DNA of 64,000 nucleotides, from positions 30,107 through 94,106 of the forward strand of contig CAZDJZ010000010.1 of assembly GCA_964505785.1 (NCBI GenBank), given 5' to 3'. Positions 18,187 through 28,800 of the stretch are shown one piece after another; position 1 is the stretch's first letter; the number at the start of each line of letters is the position of its first letter. The notes beneath the pieces were generated by a model. The model ran no database searches. It was not told the DNA's origin and was given only the letters and a program-made list of their open reading frames with translations. The stretch comes from CAYRTV01 sp964505785 (GTDB taxonomy: Bacteria > Acidobacteriota > Aminicenantia > Aminicenantales > Aminicenantaceae). The position numbers and the translations under genes are program-made.

Positions 18187-19989
18187 TCACCGGCGGTTTT
18201 CAATCCAACGGAGGCGTTTCCAAGCCCGAGTTAATCCTATAAGAGCTCCAGTTGATATTAGCGTCAAAAGCATGCCGACTGCATGTTTTCCATAAATCCA
18301 ATATCCGATGGCGAATAAAGCACTGTAGACCATTAAACTGCCTAAGAGCATACACAAAATGCCGGCTGGAACATCCCAGCCTTTTTCCGCATCTTCCAGC
18401 AAAACTCCTTCATCAAGGGCAGCCTGGACCACTTTCTTCCATCCCGGTCCGCCCGGCTTAACCAGATGATAAAATGAACGGAGTATTTTCTCATCACTGG
18501 GCCGGGTTATAAAAGTAACGCTCACCCAACTGACCGTTGTTATGGCCACACCAAGCAATAACCGCCCGTGGACGGAGATTTCCGGCAGCCCGGTTCCCGG
18601 ATGAATCAGCTGAAGATATACGGCCGCCAAAAAGGAAACCACCATAGCCGTCAGCTCCGAATATGGATTAACCCGCCACCAGAACCAGCGCAGAATAAAC
18701 AGCAGCCCGGTTCCCGCACCTATCTGCAGTAAGATCTGAAACGCCTGCAGAGCATTGCTTAAAACCAAGGCCATAACCGCGGTTAATGCCATCAGCACCA
18801 CCGTGGAAATTCGGCCTGCCCGGACCTGCATTCTATCCGAAGCATCTTGATTCAGGAATCTTTTATAAAAATCATTCACTATATACGATGAACCCCAATT
18901 GAGATGGGTGGATATCGTGGACATAAAGGCTGCAATAAGGGAGGCGACCACCAGTCCCAGAAGACCGGCGGGAAGAAAAGTCAACATAGCCGGATAGGCC
19001 AGGTCATGCCTCAGAACATTCGGGGCCACATGCGGAAAAGCCTGCTGCAGGGAAGACAGGTCCGGGAAAACCAGCAGGGAACATAGAGCCACAATGATCC
19101 AAGGCCAGGGACGCAGAGCATAATGGGCGGCGTTGAACAGCAAAGTGGCGCCCACCGCGTGTTTTTCCGTTTTCGCGGACAGCATCCGCTGAGCGATATA
19201 CCCGCCGCCTCCCGGCTCTGCGCCGGGATACCAAACACTCCACCATTGCACAGCCAGCGGCAGAATGAACAGCGGGATCAAAGCTTCCGTCTGGGAAAAA
19301 TCCGGCAGGAGAGCCAACTTACCCTGCAGAGCGTCCGCGGCCAGCAGCCCCTTAATTCCACCGACCTGGGGCATCCGGAGCGCCACTGCAGCGGCTCCCA
19401 CCGCACCTACCATGGCGATCCCGAATTGGAAAAAATCTGTAATCAGCACTCCTCTTAACCCTCCCAGCGTACTGTAGACAACAGTGACAAAAGACGCAAT
19501 CAGAAGAGTTTCCACTGGAGTTAATTTCAACATAACCCCGCCAATTTTTATGATGGCTAAGGAAACCGCCGCCATAATAAGAATATTGAAAAATACACCC
19601 AAATAGAGGGCGCGGAATCCCCTCAAAAATGCCGCAGCTTTACCACTGTAGCGGAGCTCATAAAACTCGATATCCGTCATGACCTGGGAACGCCGCCATA
19701 ACTTGGCGTAAACAAACACGGTTAACATGCCGGTCAAAAGAAAAGCCCACCAGACCCAATTCCCGGCTACACCGTTTTGGCGGACAATGTCCGTAACCAG
19801 GTTGGGAGTATCCGAAGAAAAAGTGGTCGCTACCATGGATACACCTAAAAGCCACCAGGGCATGTTCCGGCCGGAAAGGAAATATTCCGAAGAATTTTTG
19901 CCGGCCCGGCGGGCCACCGCTACACCGATGATTAAAGATAAGAGAAAAAATCCGACGATAAACATCCAGTCGATTGTTTTTAGAGCCAC
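18187..19989 (-). CDS. sodium:solute symporter (SSS family)
   Basis: The roughly 600-residue membrane protein has about 13-14 hydrophobic segments. Family marks include SSEYFLSGRNMPWWLLG near the N-terminus and STLGGLRGVLITDFFQF in the middle, typical of SSS transporters that couple solute uptake to sodium. The substrate cannot be read from sequence. Possible ATG-less starts are GTG at 19995 and GTG at 19989. GAGGA abuts the first but is seven bases from the second, so I chose 19989. Unlike classic members, the loops after segment 7 contain WYPGAEPGGGGYIAQRML. It ends five bases from the convergent S9 gene, and no separate terminator is visible. Confidence 0.88.
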   Translation of the reverse strand: MALKTIDWMFIVGFFLLSLIIGVAVARRAGKNSSEYFLSGRNMPWWLLGVSMVATTFSSDTPNLVTDIVRQNGVAGNWVWWAFLLTGMLTVFVYAKLWRRSQVMTDIEFYELRYSGKAAAFLRGFRALYLGVFFNILIMAAVSLAIIKIGGVMLKLTPVETLLIASFVTVVYSTLGGLRGVLITDFFQFGIAMVGAVGAAAVALRMPQVGGIKGLLAADALQGKLALLPDFSQTEALIPLFILPLAVQWWSVWYPGAEPGGGGYIAQRMLSAKTEKHAVGATLLFNAAHYALRPWPWIIVALCSLLVFPDLSSLQQAFPHVAPNVLRHDLAYPAMLTFLPAGLLGLVVASLIAAFMSTISTHLNWGSSYIVNDFYKRFLNQDASDRMQVRAGRISTVVLMALTAVMALVLSNALQAFQILLQIGAGTGLLFILRWFWWRVNPYSELTAMVVSFLAAVYLQLIHPGTGLPEISVHGRLLLGVAITTVSWVSVTFITRPSDEKILRSFYHLVKPGGPGWKKVVQAALDEGVLLEDAEKGWDVPAGILCMLLGSLMVYSALFAIGYWIYGKHAVGMLLTLISTGALIGLTRAWKRLRWIENRR

Positions 19990-20540
19990 GTTCACTCCTC
20001 TTTAATAATGCAAAAATCTTCCGTCCGCCCACGGCGGAATTGACAAGGCATTATCATCCCGAGCACCCCGCTTCATTGCAAGCGGCCCCAGGGCGCATAG
20101 CAACCTCAGACGGCCTCGCCGAATGAAACGGACCCGTATCCTCGTTGAAGATTCTGCCGGCACGGCGCTCCTCGGAATGACATACGGGATCATTTCCATC
20201 GTTCAAGGTGTATTATACACATGATACATTCATAAAAAAAATCGCCGTCTATCCTGTATTATTTACGAGCCAAGCGGGCAGGGTTCCTCTCCGCAGGAGA
20301 GGAGAGCGAAGCCGGAATCGGAGCGGATGTCCTCGCTGGGGACAGACGCGTGGCGGCGGGATATGGCCCTTATTCCATTGCCATGCGGAACAGGTTTTTT
20401 TATGAAGACGCTGACCTTTGATCAGACGAGACAGACTGAGATCCTTCGCTTCGCTCAGGATAACCCTGGCGGATCATTTTTGAACTAATAAGCCAGGCTA
20501 TTTGATTTTTCATAATACACCCGTTTATTATATTATCGAG
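19990..20540. repeat. long repeat-rich spacer
   Basis: No gene is supported. Bases about 20050-20200 hold a 'tcatcccgagc...cgccgaatgaaacgg...cctcggaatgacat' copy. Bases 20210-20245 hold 'gtgtattatacacatgatacattcataaaaaaa'. Bases 20361-20400 carry a 'atggcccttattccattgccatg' repeat shared with 7461. Bases 20435-20522 carry 'gatccttcgcttcgctcagga' and 'catttttgaactaataagccaggct', shared with 9419, 11670 and 60447. Confidence 0.55.
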
Positions 20541-20878
20541 CCTGAATTATTCACGGGTCGAGATTGCCGCAGATGCAAGGCGCAGGGTATGAAGCTGCGG
20601 CACTTCACCGCGAATGCCCTGCAGCAAAGTTTTATTGCGAGGCCTGCGGAGCAGGCCGTGGCAACTTAAGACGACCAGATTCTCAAGAACGAAGCCGTCT
20701 AAGTTCCTCACGTCGCTTCGCTCCTCAGGACCCCGCCTGAAGGGGTGAAAAATTGCGGTTATAATATAAATAGGCAAATGAAAAACTTTCCATTTGAACT
20801 TTTAATAAAAATCATGTTAATCGCTGATAAAAAAAATAATTTGCAAAAACATCGCAATTTTTTTATGAATAATTCAGG
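20541..20878 (+). mobile_element. MITE-like element with perfect 13-bp terminal inverted repeats
   Basis: The element starts CCTGAATTATTCA and ends TGAATAATTCAGG, a perfect inverted pair 338 bp apart. The left part contains the GCAGGG hairpin module and the right part is AT-rich with TTGCAAAAACATCGCAA. It encodes no protein. Related shorter copies lie at 30345-30539 and, inverted, at 35763-35926. No clear target-site duplication is seen. It ends 30 bases before the GH109 start. TTGCAA and TATGAA, 17 bases apart at its right end, could act as a weak outward promoter. Confidence 0.6.
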
Positions 20879-20908
20879 TAAGCTAATCTGATAAAGGAGA
20901 ATGACTGA

Positions 20909-22291
20909 ATGGATGATGCAAAAAGAAATAAAGATGAAATAAACCCGGATACCTGCAGCCGCCGGAATTTCATAAGAAAAGGCGCCGCCGGCATAGGGAT
21001 CGGACTGGGTTCCATATATCTATCCCGCTGCAAAAACCGGGAGGCCTTCTCATCGCCTCCCATCCCTGTTACAGCCGAGCCTATGGAAACCGTACGGATC
21101 GGTTTCGTCGGGGTCGGGCTCCAGGGAGCATCTCATATTCGAAACCTGCTCCGGATTAAAGGAGCTGAAATCCGGGCGGTTTGTGATACCGTGGAAAACA
21201 AGGTTCTCCGGATTCAAAATTGGGTGGAAGAAGCCGGCCAGCCCCGGCCGGAAGGATACTTCCGCGGAGAAACAGATTTCAAAAGGTTGTGTGAACGTAA
21301 CGATCTGGACCTGGTCATCACCGCCACTCCATGGAAATGGCACGTTCCGGTATGCACAGCCGCCATGGAAGCCGGTAAACACGCCGCAACCGAAGTTCCC
21401 GCCGCGGTAACCATAGATGAATGCTGGCAGCTTGTGGAAACAGCCGAAAAAACCAGGCGGTATTGTGTGATGCTGGAAAATTGCTGTTACAGCAACCGGG
21501 CATTATTAATGCTGAATTTAGTACGAAACGGTCTTTTAGGTGAAATCGTCCACGGCATGGGAGGATACCTGCATGACCTGCGTGCCATCAAATTCAGCGG
21601 GGAACATGAAGGATTATGGCGCCCGCAGCATTCCATGGAGAGGGACGGCAACCTCTATCCTACCCATGGCCTGGGACCGATTGCAGAATGCATGAATATA
21701 AACCGCGGCGATTGCTTTGATCATATGGTCTCGATGAGCTCCAAAACCAGGGGATTGCATGCTTTTGCCGCTGAAAATTTCGGCACGGATTCACCGGAAT
21801 CCAGCATCAATTTCGCCCTGGGAGATATCAACACAAGTTTGATCAGGACAGCCAAAGGCTGTACTATCGTCCTCATCCATGATACCAACCTTCCCAGACC
21901 ATACAGCCGGATTGATTTAGTTCAGGGCGTCAAGGGTATTATTCGCGGTTATCCGGACCGCATTCATATTGAAGGCCGCAGCCCTGCCCACCAATGGGAA
22001 GAAATGAGCGCCTACATGGAAAAATTTCAGCATCCGCTGTGGCGGCAAATTGGAGATCTGGCTAAGGGAGCCGGACACGGAGGAATGGATTTCCTCGAGG
22101 ATTACAGGCTGATTGACGCCCTTCTCAAAGGCCGCCCTCCGGATATGGATGTTTATGATGCCGCCGCCTGGAGCGTCATTTCGGAATTAAGTGAAATTTC
22201 CGTTGCAGGAAAAAGTAAAACCGTTGATTTTCCTGATTTTACACGGGGCGGCTGGAAGAACAATAAACCTATTTTTATTACAGATATGTAA
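20909..22291 (+). CDS. Tat-exported Gfo/Idh/MocA protein, GH109-like
   Basis: The 460-residue protein has a twin-arginine signal (SRRNFIRKGAAG at residues 17-28, then a hydrophobic stretch). A Rossmann NAD-binding motif, GFVGVGLQGASHI, follows. Blocks typical of the GH109 group are clear: LHDLRAIKF, HSMERDGNLYPTHGLGPIA and NINRGD. GH109 enzymes remove alpha-linked N-acetylgalactosamine or related sugars by an NAD-dependent redox mechanism, which fits export of a folded NAD-bound protein through Tat. AAAGGAG precedes the ATG. A small membrane protein gene follows after 12 bases. Substrate specificity is uncertain because some members have other activities. Confidence 0.88.
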   Translation: MDDAKRNKDEINPDTCSRRNFIRKGAAGIGIGLGSIYLSRCKNREAFSSPPIPVTAEPMETVRIGFVGVGLQGASHIRNLLRIKGAEIRAVCDTVENKVLRIQNWVEEAGQPRPEGYFRGETDFKRLCERNDLDLVITATPWKWHVPVCTAAMEAGKHAATEVPAAVTIDECWQLVETAEKTRRYCVMLENCCYSNRALLMLNLVRNGLLGEIVHGMGGYLHDLRAIKFSGEHEGLWRPQHSMERDGNLYPTHGLGPIAECMNINRGDCFDHMVSMSSKTRGLHAFAAENFGTDSPESSINFALGDINTSLIRTAKGCTIVLIHDTNLPRPYSRIDLVQGVKGIIRGYPDRIHIEGRSPAHQWEEMSAYMEKFQHPLWRQIGDLAKGAGHGGMDFLEDYRLIDALLKGRPPDMDVYDAAAWSVISELSEISVAGKSKTVDFPDFTRGGWKNNKPIFITDM

Positions 22292-22303
22292 GAAGGAGGA
22301 CAC

Positions 22304-22801
22304 ATGATCATTAGGCATCGATTTGTTCCGGCTTCGATTTTCGCATGGTTGATTATGGTTATGATCGATTTTTTAGCCCATGCCGTATTGTTGAAACCTT
22401 ATTGGGACCAGGGATACGCGGCCTTAAAAACACAGCAGGAACTCTTTAAATATATTCCATTCGGATACCTGGGTTATTTGTTCTTAGCCATTTTGCTGGG
22501 ATGGCTGTACATGCAGATGTATAAACGAGGCGGACGCACCATCCGGGGGCTGGAATTCGGAGCTAAGTTCGGGATGCTTTTTTCCGTTTTCACGTTTTTT
22601 GCCTGGTATTCCGTTTTCAGTCTTCCCGCCGGATTTATCGTCTTTATCGGATTTGCCTTTCTGATTCAATTGACCGCTGCCGGCGGCGTTTACGGTTATC
22701 TGCTGCATGTGCCGAATATCAAGAAACGCTACGGGCTCCTGGTCCTGGTGTTCATTGCCGGCGTGGTGCTTGGAATCGTTCTCCAAAATTTTTTATACTA
22801 G
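22304..22801 (+). CDS. small polytopic membrane protein, unknown function
   Basis: The 165-residue protein has four clear hydrophobic segments at about residues 10-30, 48-68, 85-115 and 120-162 (the last region may be two helices). I do not recognise a named family. A strong AGAAGGAGG site six bases before the ATG and a 12-base gap behind the GH109-like gene indicate co-translation with it. A joint role in glycan degradation is possible but only inferred from position. Confidence 0.7.
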   Translation: MIIRHRFVPASIFAWLIMVMIDFLAHAVLLKPYWDQGYAALKTQQELFKYIPFGYLGYLFLAILLGWLYMQMYKRGGRTIRGLEFGAKFGMLFSVFTFFAWYSVFSLPAGFIVFIGFAFLIQLTAAGGVYGYLLHVPNIKKRYGLLVLVFIAGVVLGIVLQNFLY

Positions 22802-23226
22802 CGATAGCTTCCGCCTCAACAGCCTTCGCAGTATCAGGTCTGGCATCCGCTCCCGTTCAGATTTTTAACGCCATTCCTTGCTTGGGTTTTCAGTACCTGC
22901 GCAACTCCTTCCGTCCATGGGTCGAACATGCTCGGCACCCGGTTGCGCCGGGTCCCCTCAACCCTCTCACCCGGAAGGCTCAATCTTCAATATCGCGTCA
23001 GCCGGAACCGAATGCCGCTCCGCGGCATTGATAATTCTTTGAACACATAGAACACGAGTGCGGCGGACTATGAAGCGGCGATTGGGTTCTCTCCGAAGCC
23101 AATGGCGGCGGGTGGGAGGGTCTTGGCAAGAAGAGAATTCAATCGCCAATGACAAAAAGCTGCCAGCTTATGATATCCGCAGGTTGGCGGGATATGGCCC
23201 TTATTCAAAGGCTCCTCGGAAAACAA
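22802..23226. other. GC-rich spacer with degenerate repeats
   Basis: No convincing gene is seen. The section has short palindromes such as 'gccgctccgcggc' (about 23010) and a 'ggttggcgggatatggcccttattc' repeat (about 23183-23207) also found near 20351. Base composition is more GC-rich than most other spacers here. Confidence 0.4.
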
Positions 23227-23979
23227 TCACCAATTTAAGTCGGCTTCATAGCCGTGTTCGATGAGAAATGCACCGTATTTGTCTTTGATGAACTGCTTGT
23301 GAACCTTATCAAAATGATTGCGCCAGTCGCCGGGAGTGCCTTTTCGGTAATGGTGGTGAATATCCACTTCCCCGGGCTTTCTTCCCTGCGCAAGTTTTTC
23401 AAATGTGGTTTCCGGCAGGACGGACTTCAGCTCCGTGTCATCGGAATCCCCCGGAAAGCCGAGATAGGACAGTATTCTTTTGAAGTGGTCATACGGACGG
23501 CGAGTCAACTCTTCCATTTTCAATTCCAATATATCAGGATGATGGTAATCCCAGCCCGCAATCCGGTCAAAGACAGCCTTTCGGATATTTTTCATGTCTC
23601 GCATCAACCCGTCTGCTTTGCTCATTTGCTGCAGCTTTTTCCTGCGTTCAACCAATGCCGGCCAAACGGATGTATCATGCGAGTATAAATGGGAAAAATA
23701 TGAAGAAACCGCAATATCCCGAATATCACGAATGACATGGAATCCCCGGAATTCGGACAATTTCCGTACATATGTGATATCAGCATTGGCATACGTCAGC
23801 ATGTCAATTTCATTCAAATTCATAAATCTATCCAGATCATCACTGAATTGACGCGGAGAATGAACATACTCGATTTTGAACGATTGTTTCTGACAAAGTT
23901 TTCTGAGAATAAGATGAATCCAGGTGGAGGCGCATTTATGATGGCCAAAATAGATCATCGGGGTTTTTTGAGCATTCAT
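23227..23979 (-). CDS. sulfotransferase domain protein
   Basis: The 250-residue protein shows both PAPS-binding elements of sulfotransferases. The 5'-phosphosulfate loop is in YFGHHKCASTWIHLIL (residues 10-25), and the 3'-phosphate site is in VIRDIRDIAVSSYFSH (about residues 78-93). The predicted reaction is transfer of sulfate from PAPS to a hydroxyl or amine of a glycan or other acceptor. There is no signal peptide, so it should act in the cytoplasm. It stands at the edge of the polysaccharide region, which suggests sulfation of a surface glycan (inference). The start is weakly supported because no strong ribosome site is visible. Confidence 0.83.
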   Translation of the reverse strand: MNAQKTPMIYFGHHKCASTWIHLILRKLCQKQSFKIEYVHSPRQFSDDLDRFMNLNEIDMLTYANADITYVRKLSEFRGFHVIRDIRDIAVSSYFSHLYSHDTSVWPALVERRKKLQQMSKADGLMRDMKNIRKAVFDRIAGWDYHHPDILELKMEELTRRPYDHFKRILSYLGFPGDSDDTELKSVLPETTFEKLAQGRKPGEVDIHHHYRKGTPGDWRNHFDKVHKQFIKDKYGAFLIEHGYEADLNW

Positions 23980-24076
23980 ATCCGGATATTAACATAAGTC
24001 CGCTAAATAATCATCTTGAAAAAACCTTGCATATCCAAGGAAAGGAAATAAAATAGAACAAAGGTATCCCTGAATT

Positions 24077-25654
24077 ATGAGCATATCTAGATCAAAGACC
24101 GGAATGACAGCTCTCAGCCTGTTTTGCATCGCTTTTATTCTCTTTTGGGTCTTTTTGCCCAGCCGGAACTACCATGCCGACGGATTGGATGAACTGAAGC
24201 GTATCGAGAACGGAAACATCATTCTTACTCCAAAACATTTTGGAGCTGAACCTATTCTACGCACCTTGTATGAAATATTGAACAAGCTGGGATATGAAGG
24301 GAGGGCTATTCGGCCAGTTCAGATCTGGAACGGATTTTGGATCACGGTTTTTCTTTTCTTTACCGGACTTTTAATTCTACACTCCGGCCACTCCCGGCCG
24401 GCTGCTCTGGTTTTTTTACTCCTTTTCAGCGGTTGGTACGCGGTTATGCATTTGGCCTTGGACCCATACTTATTTTATCTTCCCCCTTCCCTCGCCTTTT
24501 TAGCCCTAACCTTTTCACTCTCACGAAGCCGGTCTCTTTCCGCCATTAAGTCCTGGTGGGGGATTCTGTTTCTTTTAATCTTAATGGCGGCGTTTAATCC
24601 CGTTTTACTCCTTACTACCCCTCTTCTTGCTTGGGAATGGCATCTTTTTCAGCATGGCGGCAAAAAAATCATAATCTCAGCCGAGATAAGGAAGGCAGCG
24701 GGGCTGGTCATCATTCCGGCGGCATTATTTGCAGCAGCGATGACGGTTTTCGGTCAATTTAATCTCAGCCGGGGGCCATACGGAAAATTTACAAGCTTAA
24801 CTCCTGCATTAGCCTGGAAAGGGTTTTCCGGCACCTTCACCGCGATGGAACAGGGACAAAATATTTTCAACGTTTTTTCCGGAAACGGCGAGCCCGTTGT
24901 ATGGGCGGCCGTCATTGTACACCTTTTAACTCCCCTCATCATTATAACCGCCGGAATATCCTTATTTTTCAGCCGCGGCCGGATCAATATCCGGCTTTTT
25001 ATTCCCTGGACGGCTACGGCGGCAACCGCGTTTTTGTTTGCTGTCTGGTACGACCCGCCTCAGGTCCGGTTTTGGATATTCCCTCTCTGGCTGACCACAA
25101 TGATCTGGATCATCAACAATCGCCGGCCGATAAAAAGAAGTTCAAACCGAAATTCTGTGCAACGAGGTTTATACTTCGCCGTTATTGTGCTGATATGCAT
25201 ACAAGCTGTCCTTCTTTGGATCAGCAATGTAAGCTCTTATGCCTGGCCGGCAGCGCATAAGCCAAACCGCCGAATCATCTTTGTCGAACAATTAAGGAAC
25301 ACCTTTACCTCAACAGACACATTGCTTTTCCCGATCTATTACGATCCCTACATTGAGTATTTCGGTGAAGGCCTGCATTCCTGGAGCATGGTTTTCCTCT
25401 ACCGAAAAACTCCGGAAGGCTTTGACACCTTCGATTTTTTAGACCGCTTTAATCAGAGAACCCAAGCAAGAGGGGGACATGTTTATATGCAGATGCCGTC
25501 TCCCGGTCAGCCGTGGGTCAGTGAATTTATTAAGCAACGATTCGGTGTCGATTACTCCGATAAGGATTTCCAGCGACTGAAATTCGGTGAGACAAAGGAA
25601 GTCAGGGGACGTATTTTCCGGAAATTACTCTCCGTGACGGATGATAATAACTAA
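24077..25654 (+). CDS. polytopic membrane protein, possible GT-C-like glycosyltransferase
   Basis: The 525-residue protein has about nine to ten hydrophobic segments spread over residues 12-385 and a soluble C-terminal part of roughly 130 residues. An acidic stretch in the first outer loop (HADGLDELKRIE) follows the first membrane segment, as in GT-C lipid-linked sugar transferases. No family motif is firm. The gene is divergent from the sulfotransferase gene and is followed by the 1493-residue exported protein. A role in glycan assembly is inferred only from the neighbourhood. Confidence 0.6.
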   Translation: MSISRSKTGMTALSLFCIAFILFWVFLPSRNYHADGLDELKRIENGNIILTPKHFGAEPILRTLYEILNKLGYEGRAIRPVQIWNGFWITVFLFFTGLLILHSGHSRPAALVFLLLFSGWYAVMHLALDPYLFYLPPSLAFLALTFSLSRSRSLSAIKSWWGILFLLILMAAFNPVLLLTTPLLAWEWHLFQHGGKKIIISAEIRKAAGLVIIPAALFAAAMTVFGQFNLSRGPYGKFTSLTPALAWKGFSGTFTAMEQGQNIFNVFSGNGEPVVWAAVIVHLLTPLIIITAGISLFFSRGRINIRLFIPWTATAATAFLFAVWYDPPQVRFWIFPLWLTTMIWIINNRRPIKRSSNRNSVQRGLYFAVIVLICIQAVLLWISNVSSYAWPAAHKPNRRIIFVEQLRNTFTSTDTLLFPIYYDPYIEYFGEGLHSWSMVFLYRKTPEGFDTFDFLDRFNQRTQARGGHVYMQMPSPGQPWVSEFIKQRFGVDYSDKDFQRLKFGETKEVRGRIFRKLLSVTDDNN

Positions 25655-25851
25655 CCTGTATGAAAATCGCACTCTGAATTATTCATTTTCCACATTGTGT
25701 ATCATTTTCGCACTCAGCCTAAGCTGTATTGAACGTTGACATTTCTATCTGTCTGAAAAAAAACAATTTATAATTCTTCTCTTTCTGGCATGAATTTTGG
25801 ATACAAATACAATAGAATAATGCAATAAAATTTTCAGCAGGATAATTTAAT
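25655..25851 (+). promoter_or_regulatory. AT-rich leader with possible sigma-54-like site
   Basis: TGGCATGAATTTTGGA at 25786-25801 has the GG-N10-G spacing of a sigma-54 promoter but has G in place of the final C of the -12 box. A degenerate left end of the inverted-repeat element (CTGAATTATTCA) is at about 25674. The sigma-54 activator gene at 34347 makes this worth noting, but the match is imperfect. Confidence 0.25.
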
Positions 25852-28800
25852 ATGCACAAACAACTAAAAAAAATGTGTCAATATTCATTCATGATAATTA
25901 CCGGAATATTAATGCTTGCACTGCCTCAGCTGTATGCGCAATGGTCAAGAAGCTTCGGGGCGATTCATGAGAACGGAACAGACATCCTTCAAACCAGCGA
26001 CGGCGGTTATATCGTGGCCGGATATACCGAATCCTTCGGGGCGGGCGGGAAGGATATCCTCGTCGTCAAACTGGATGACGCTGGAGATATCGTATGGGAA
26101 CATACCTATGGCTTCAGCACGAATGAATCAGCCCATTCTATAGCCCCGGCTGGAGACGGCGGTTATGTTGTTGCCGGCTACATCGACACATCCGGAGATA
26201 ATGAAAAAGATATCTGGATTTTTAAAATCGATTCAACCGGCGGCATCGTGTGGCAAAAGACTTTTCCTTCTCTTTACGATGATGAAATCTATGAAATTCA
26301 ACCTACATCAGACGGAGGTTTTATTGCCGCCGGCTATAAATCGGGAATGACCATATATCCGCCCAGCGTGCATACCGATCTTCTTGCCATAAAGCTGTCA
26401 AGCAGCGGAGGTATTGAATGGACCTATACCGGAGAGACCGCAGCCATGGAAGCCTTGTTTTCTATTAAAGAAATCTCCGGACAGGGATACATCGCTGTCG
26501 GCAAAGCCTATAATCCCACCGGCACGACGGAACCTGAGATTTTTGTTCTTAAACTGAGAGCGACCGGAAGCCGTCATTGGCAGAAAGGGTATGGGTTCGA
26601 CGGTATAGATATCCCTTTATCGGTCAATATAACCAATAATAACCGGTTTATCATTGCCGGGTACCGGACTTCCAGCGGTCATGAGATCTCCGACCGGCAG
26701 GTTTTTCTGTTGAATTTGAAATCAAACGGGACCTTTGATTGGGGAACCACAGGCGGAATGGCCGACTGTGATGAATTTCATCACGTGCAGCAAACCCGGG
26801 ACGGCGGTTTTATCGCAGCCGGACGTACACTGACAGTCAGCGGTGGCTATGATGCTCTTATCGCAAAATATGACGCGCAGGGAACAGAACAATGGGTGCG
26901 GACATTTGGAGACGTTTACGACGACAGCTGTTTGCATATACGTGAACTTGAGAGCACGAGCGGATTTATTGTTGTCGGTTCTCTCGGTGTAGACGTCTCA
27001 CGGCAGAATATGTGGGTCATGAAGCTCAACTCCCAGGGCGAGATCTCCGATGAATGCGATCTCCAATCCAGCAGTTCCTTAGCTTATGATTCCACCGCCT
27101 TTGACGATTATCTGCCCTTTATTTTCACCGCCAGCGCTGAATTCACTCCTGCTGATACAACTGCCGCCGCCGGCCCCAGTGCTGTGACAATGGACGAACA
27201 GTGCTTTAATGACAGCCCGGTTCCGGAGCCTTTTTCTCTATTATCGCCTGCAGATAACGCCGTTGAGCAGCCGCTCGAACTCACCCTGGATTGGGAAAAC
27301 TCCTCCAATGCGGTTTCATATGAAGTCTATTTCGGCAACTCAAATCCCCCTCCTTACCTTCTTGAATTATCTCAAAGTCATTATGCGCCTTCGACCCTGG
27401 ATCCGGGGACGACTTATTATTGGCAGATTGTCGCCACGAATGGCTACGGGGATACCCCCAGTCAGATCTGGAGTTTCACCACCGGGACCGCGCCGCAGCC
27501 TTTTAACCTTCTCTCTCCCGCTGACGGATCCACCACGGAAACCACAACCGTAACATTAGACTGGGAAGACAGCGCGGACGCAACCGCTTATGAAGTTTAC
27601 TTCGGGACATCTTCGCCTCCGCCTTATATCGCTGAAACCGCTTCCTCTCAGTACGATCCGGGCACTCTTAATGAAGCCGCCACTTATTACTGGAAGGTTA
27701 AAGCTGTCAATGACATCGGCGAAACCGAGAGCGCAGAATGGAGTTTCACTACTCCTGGAGAAGAACCAGGGCCTTTCAGCCTCTTGTCTCCGGCTGACGA
27801 AGCTGCGGATATCAGTCTGACACCGACCCTAACCTGGGAAAACTCCGGCCACGCTTCCTCTTATGATGTGTACTTCGGCACCTCCTCCTCTCCGCCGCTG
27901 CGGACCAATATCACTCAAACACAATACAGCCCGGGAAAACTTGCTGCCGACACAACTTATTACTGGCGGGTGGTCGCTAAAAACAATTTAGGCGAAGTAT
28001 CCAGTGAAACCCGGAGTTTCCAAACCGGCGCCGCACCTGCCACTCCGGCATTGTTGGCCCCGGAAAACAACGCCACTACCGGCAGCAAAAGTGTCACTTT
28101 GGACTGGAGTGATATCGAAACCGCTGACTCGTACAAAGTTTACCTGGGGACATCTTCCCCTCCACCGTATGCCACAACTGTTACAAACAGTCAGCACAGC
28201 ATTACTTTATCGGAAGACACTCAATATTTCTGGAAAATTGAAGCGGTTAATGAATTCGGCAGCAGCTCTTCAAGTATATGGAGCTTTGAAACTCCGGGAA
28301 CGCCCCCTTCATCTTTCAGCCTTCTTCAGCCCCCCAACAGCGCCACTGAGCAGCCGATTAATCTTCTTTTAACCTGGGAAGAATCAGATAATGCGGTTTC
28401 TTATGATGTTTACTTCGGTATGGATTCCAATCCGCCGCTGCGGACCAACACATCCAGCCGGCAGTATAACCCCGGCACCCTTAATCCCGGAACTAATTAT
28501 TATTGGAAAGTTGTGGCTAAAAACAGCTATGGCGAAGCCGCATCCGATGTTTGGAGTTTCCAAACTGAAGGATTGATACCTGAATCATTCAGCCTGACTT
28601 CGCCCAGTAACGGTGCAACAGAACAATCCATCGCTGTTACATTAAAATGGACCTCATCGCCCTACGCGACCTCATATGATGTCTACTTCGGCCAGTCGTC
28701 CAATCCTGGTTATGTTGCGACTGTAACGGATACACATTTTGATCCGGGAACTCTTGAATATATGAGCCTTTACTACTGGAAAATCGTGGCCAAAAACGAT

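Noticed and set aside
19990..20540. Insertion sequence or prophage remnant in the long spacer
   Set aside because: No transposase, integrase or phage-like frame was found; only short repeats are present.
25786..25801. Sigma-54 promoter for the 1493-residue protein
   Set aside because: The -12 box lacks its conserved C, so it is kept only as a low-confidence note.
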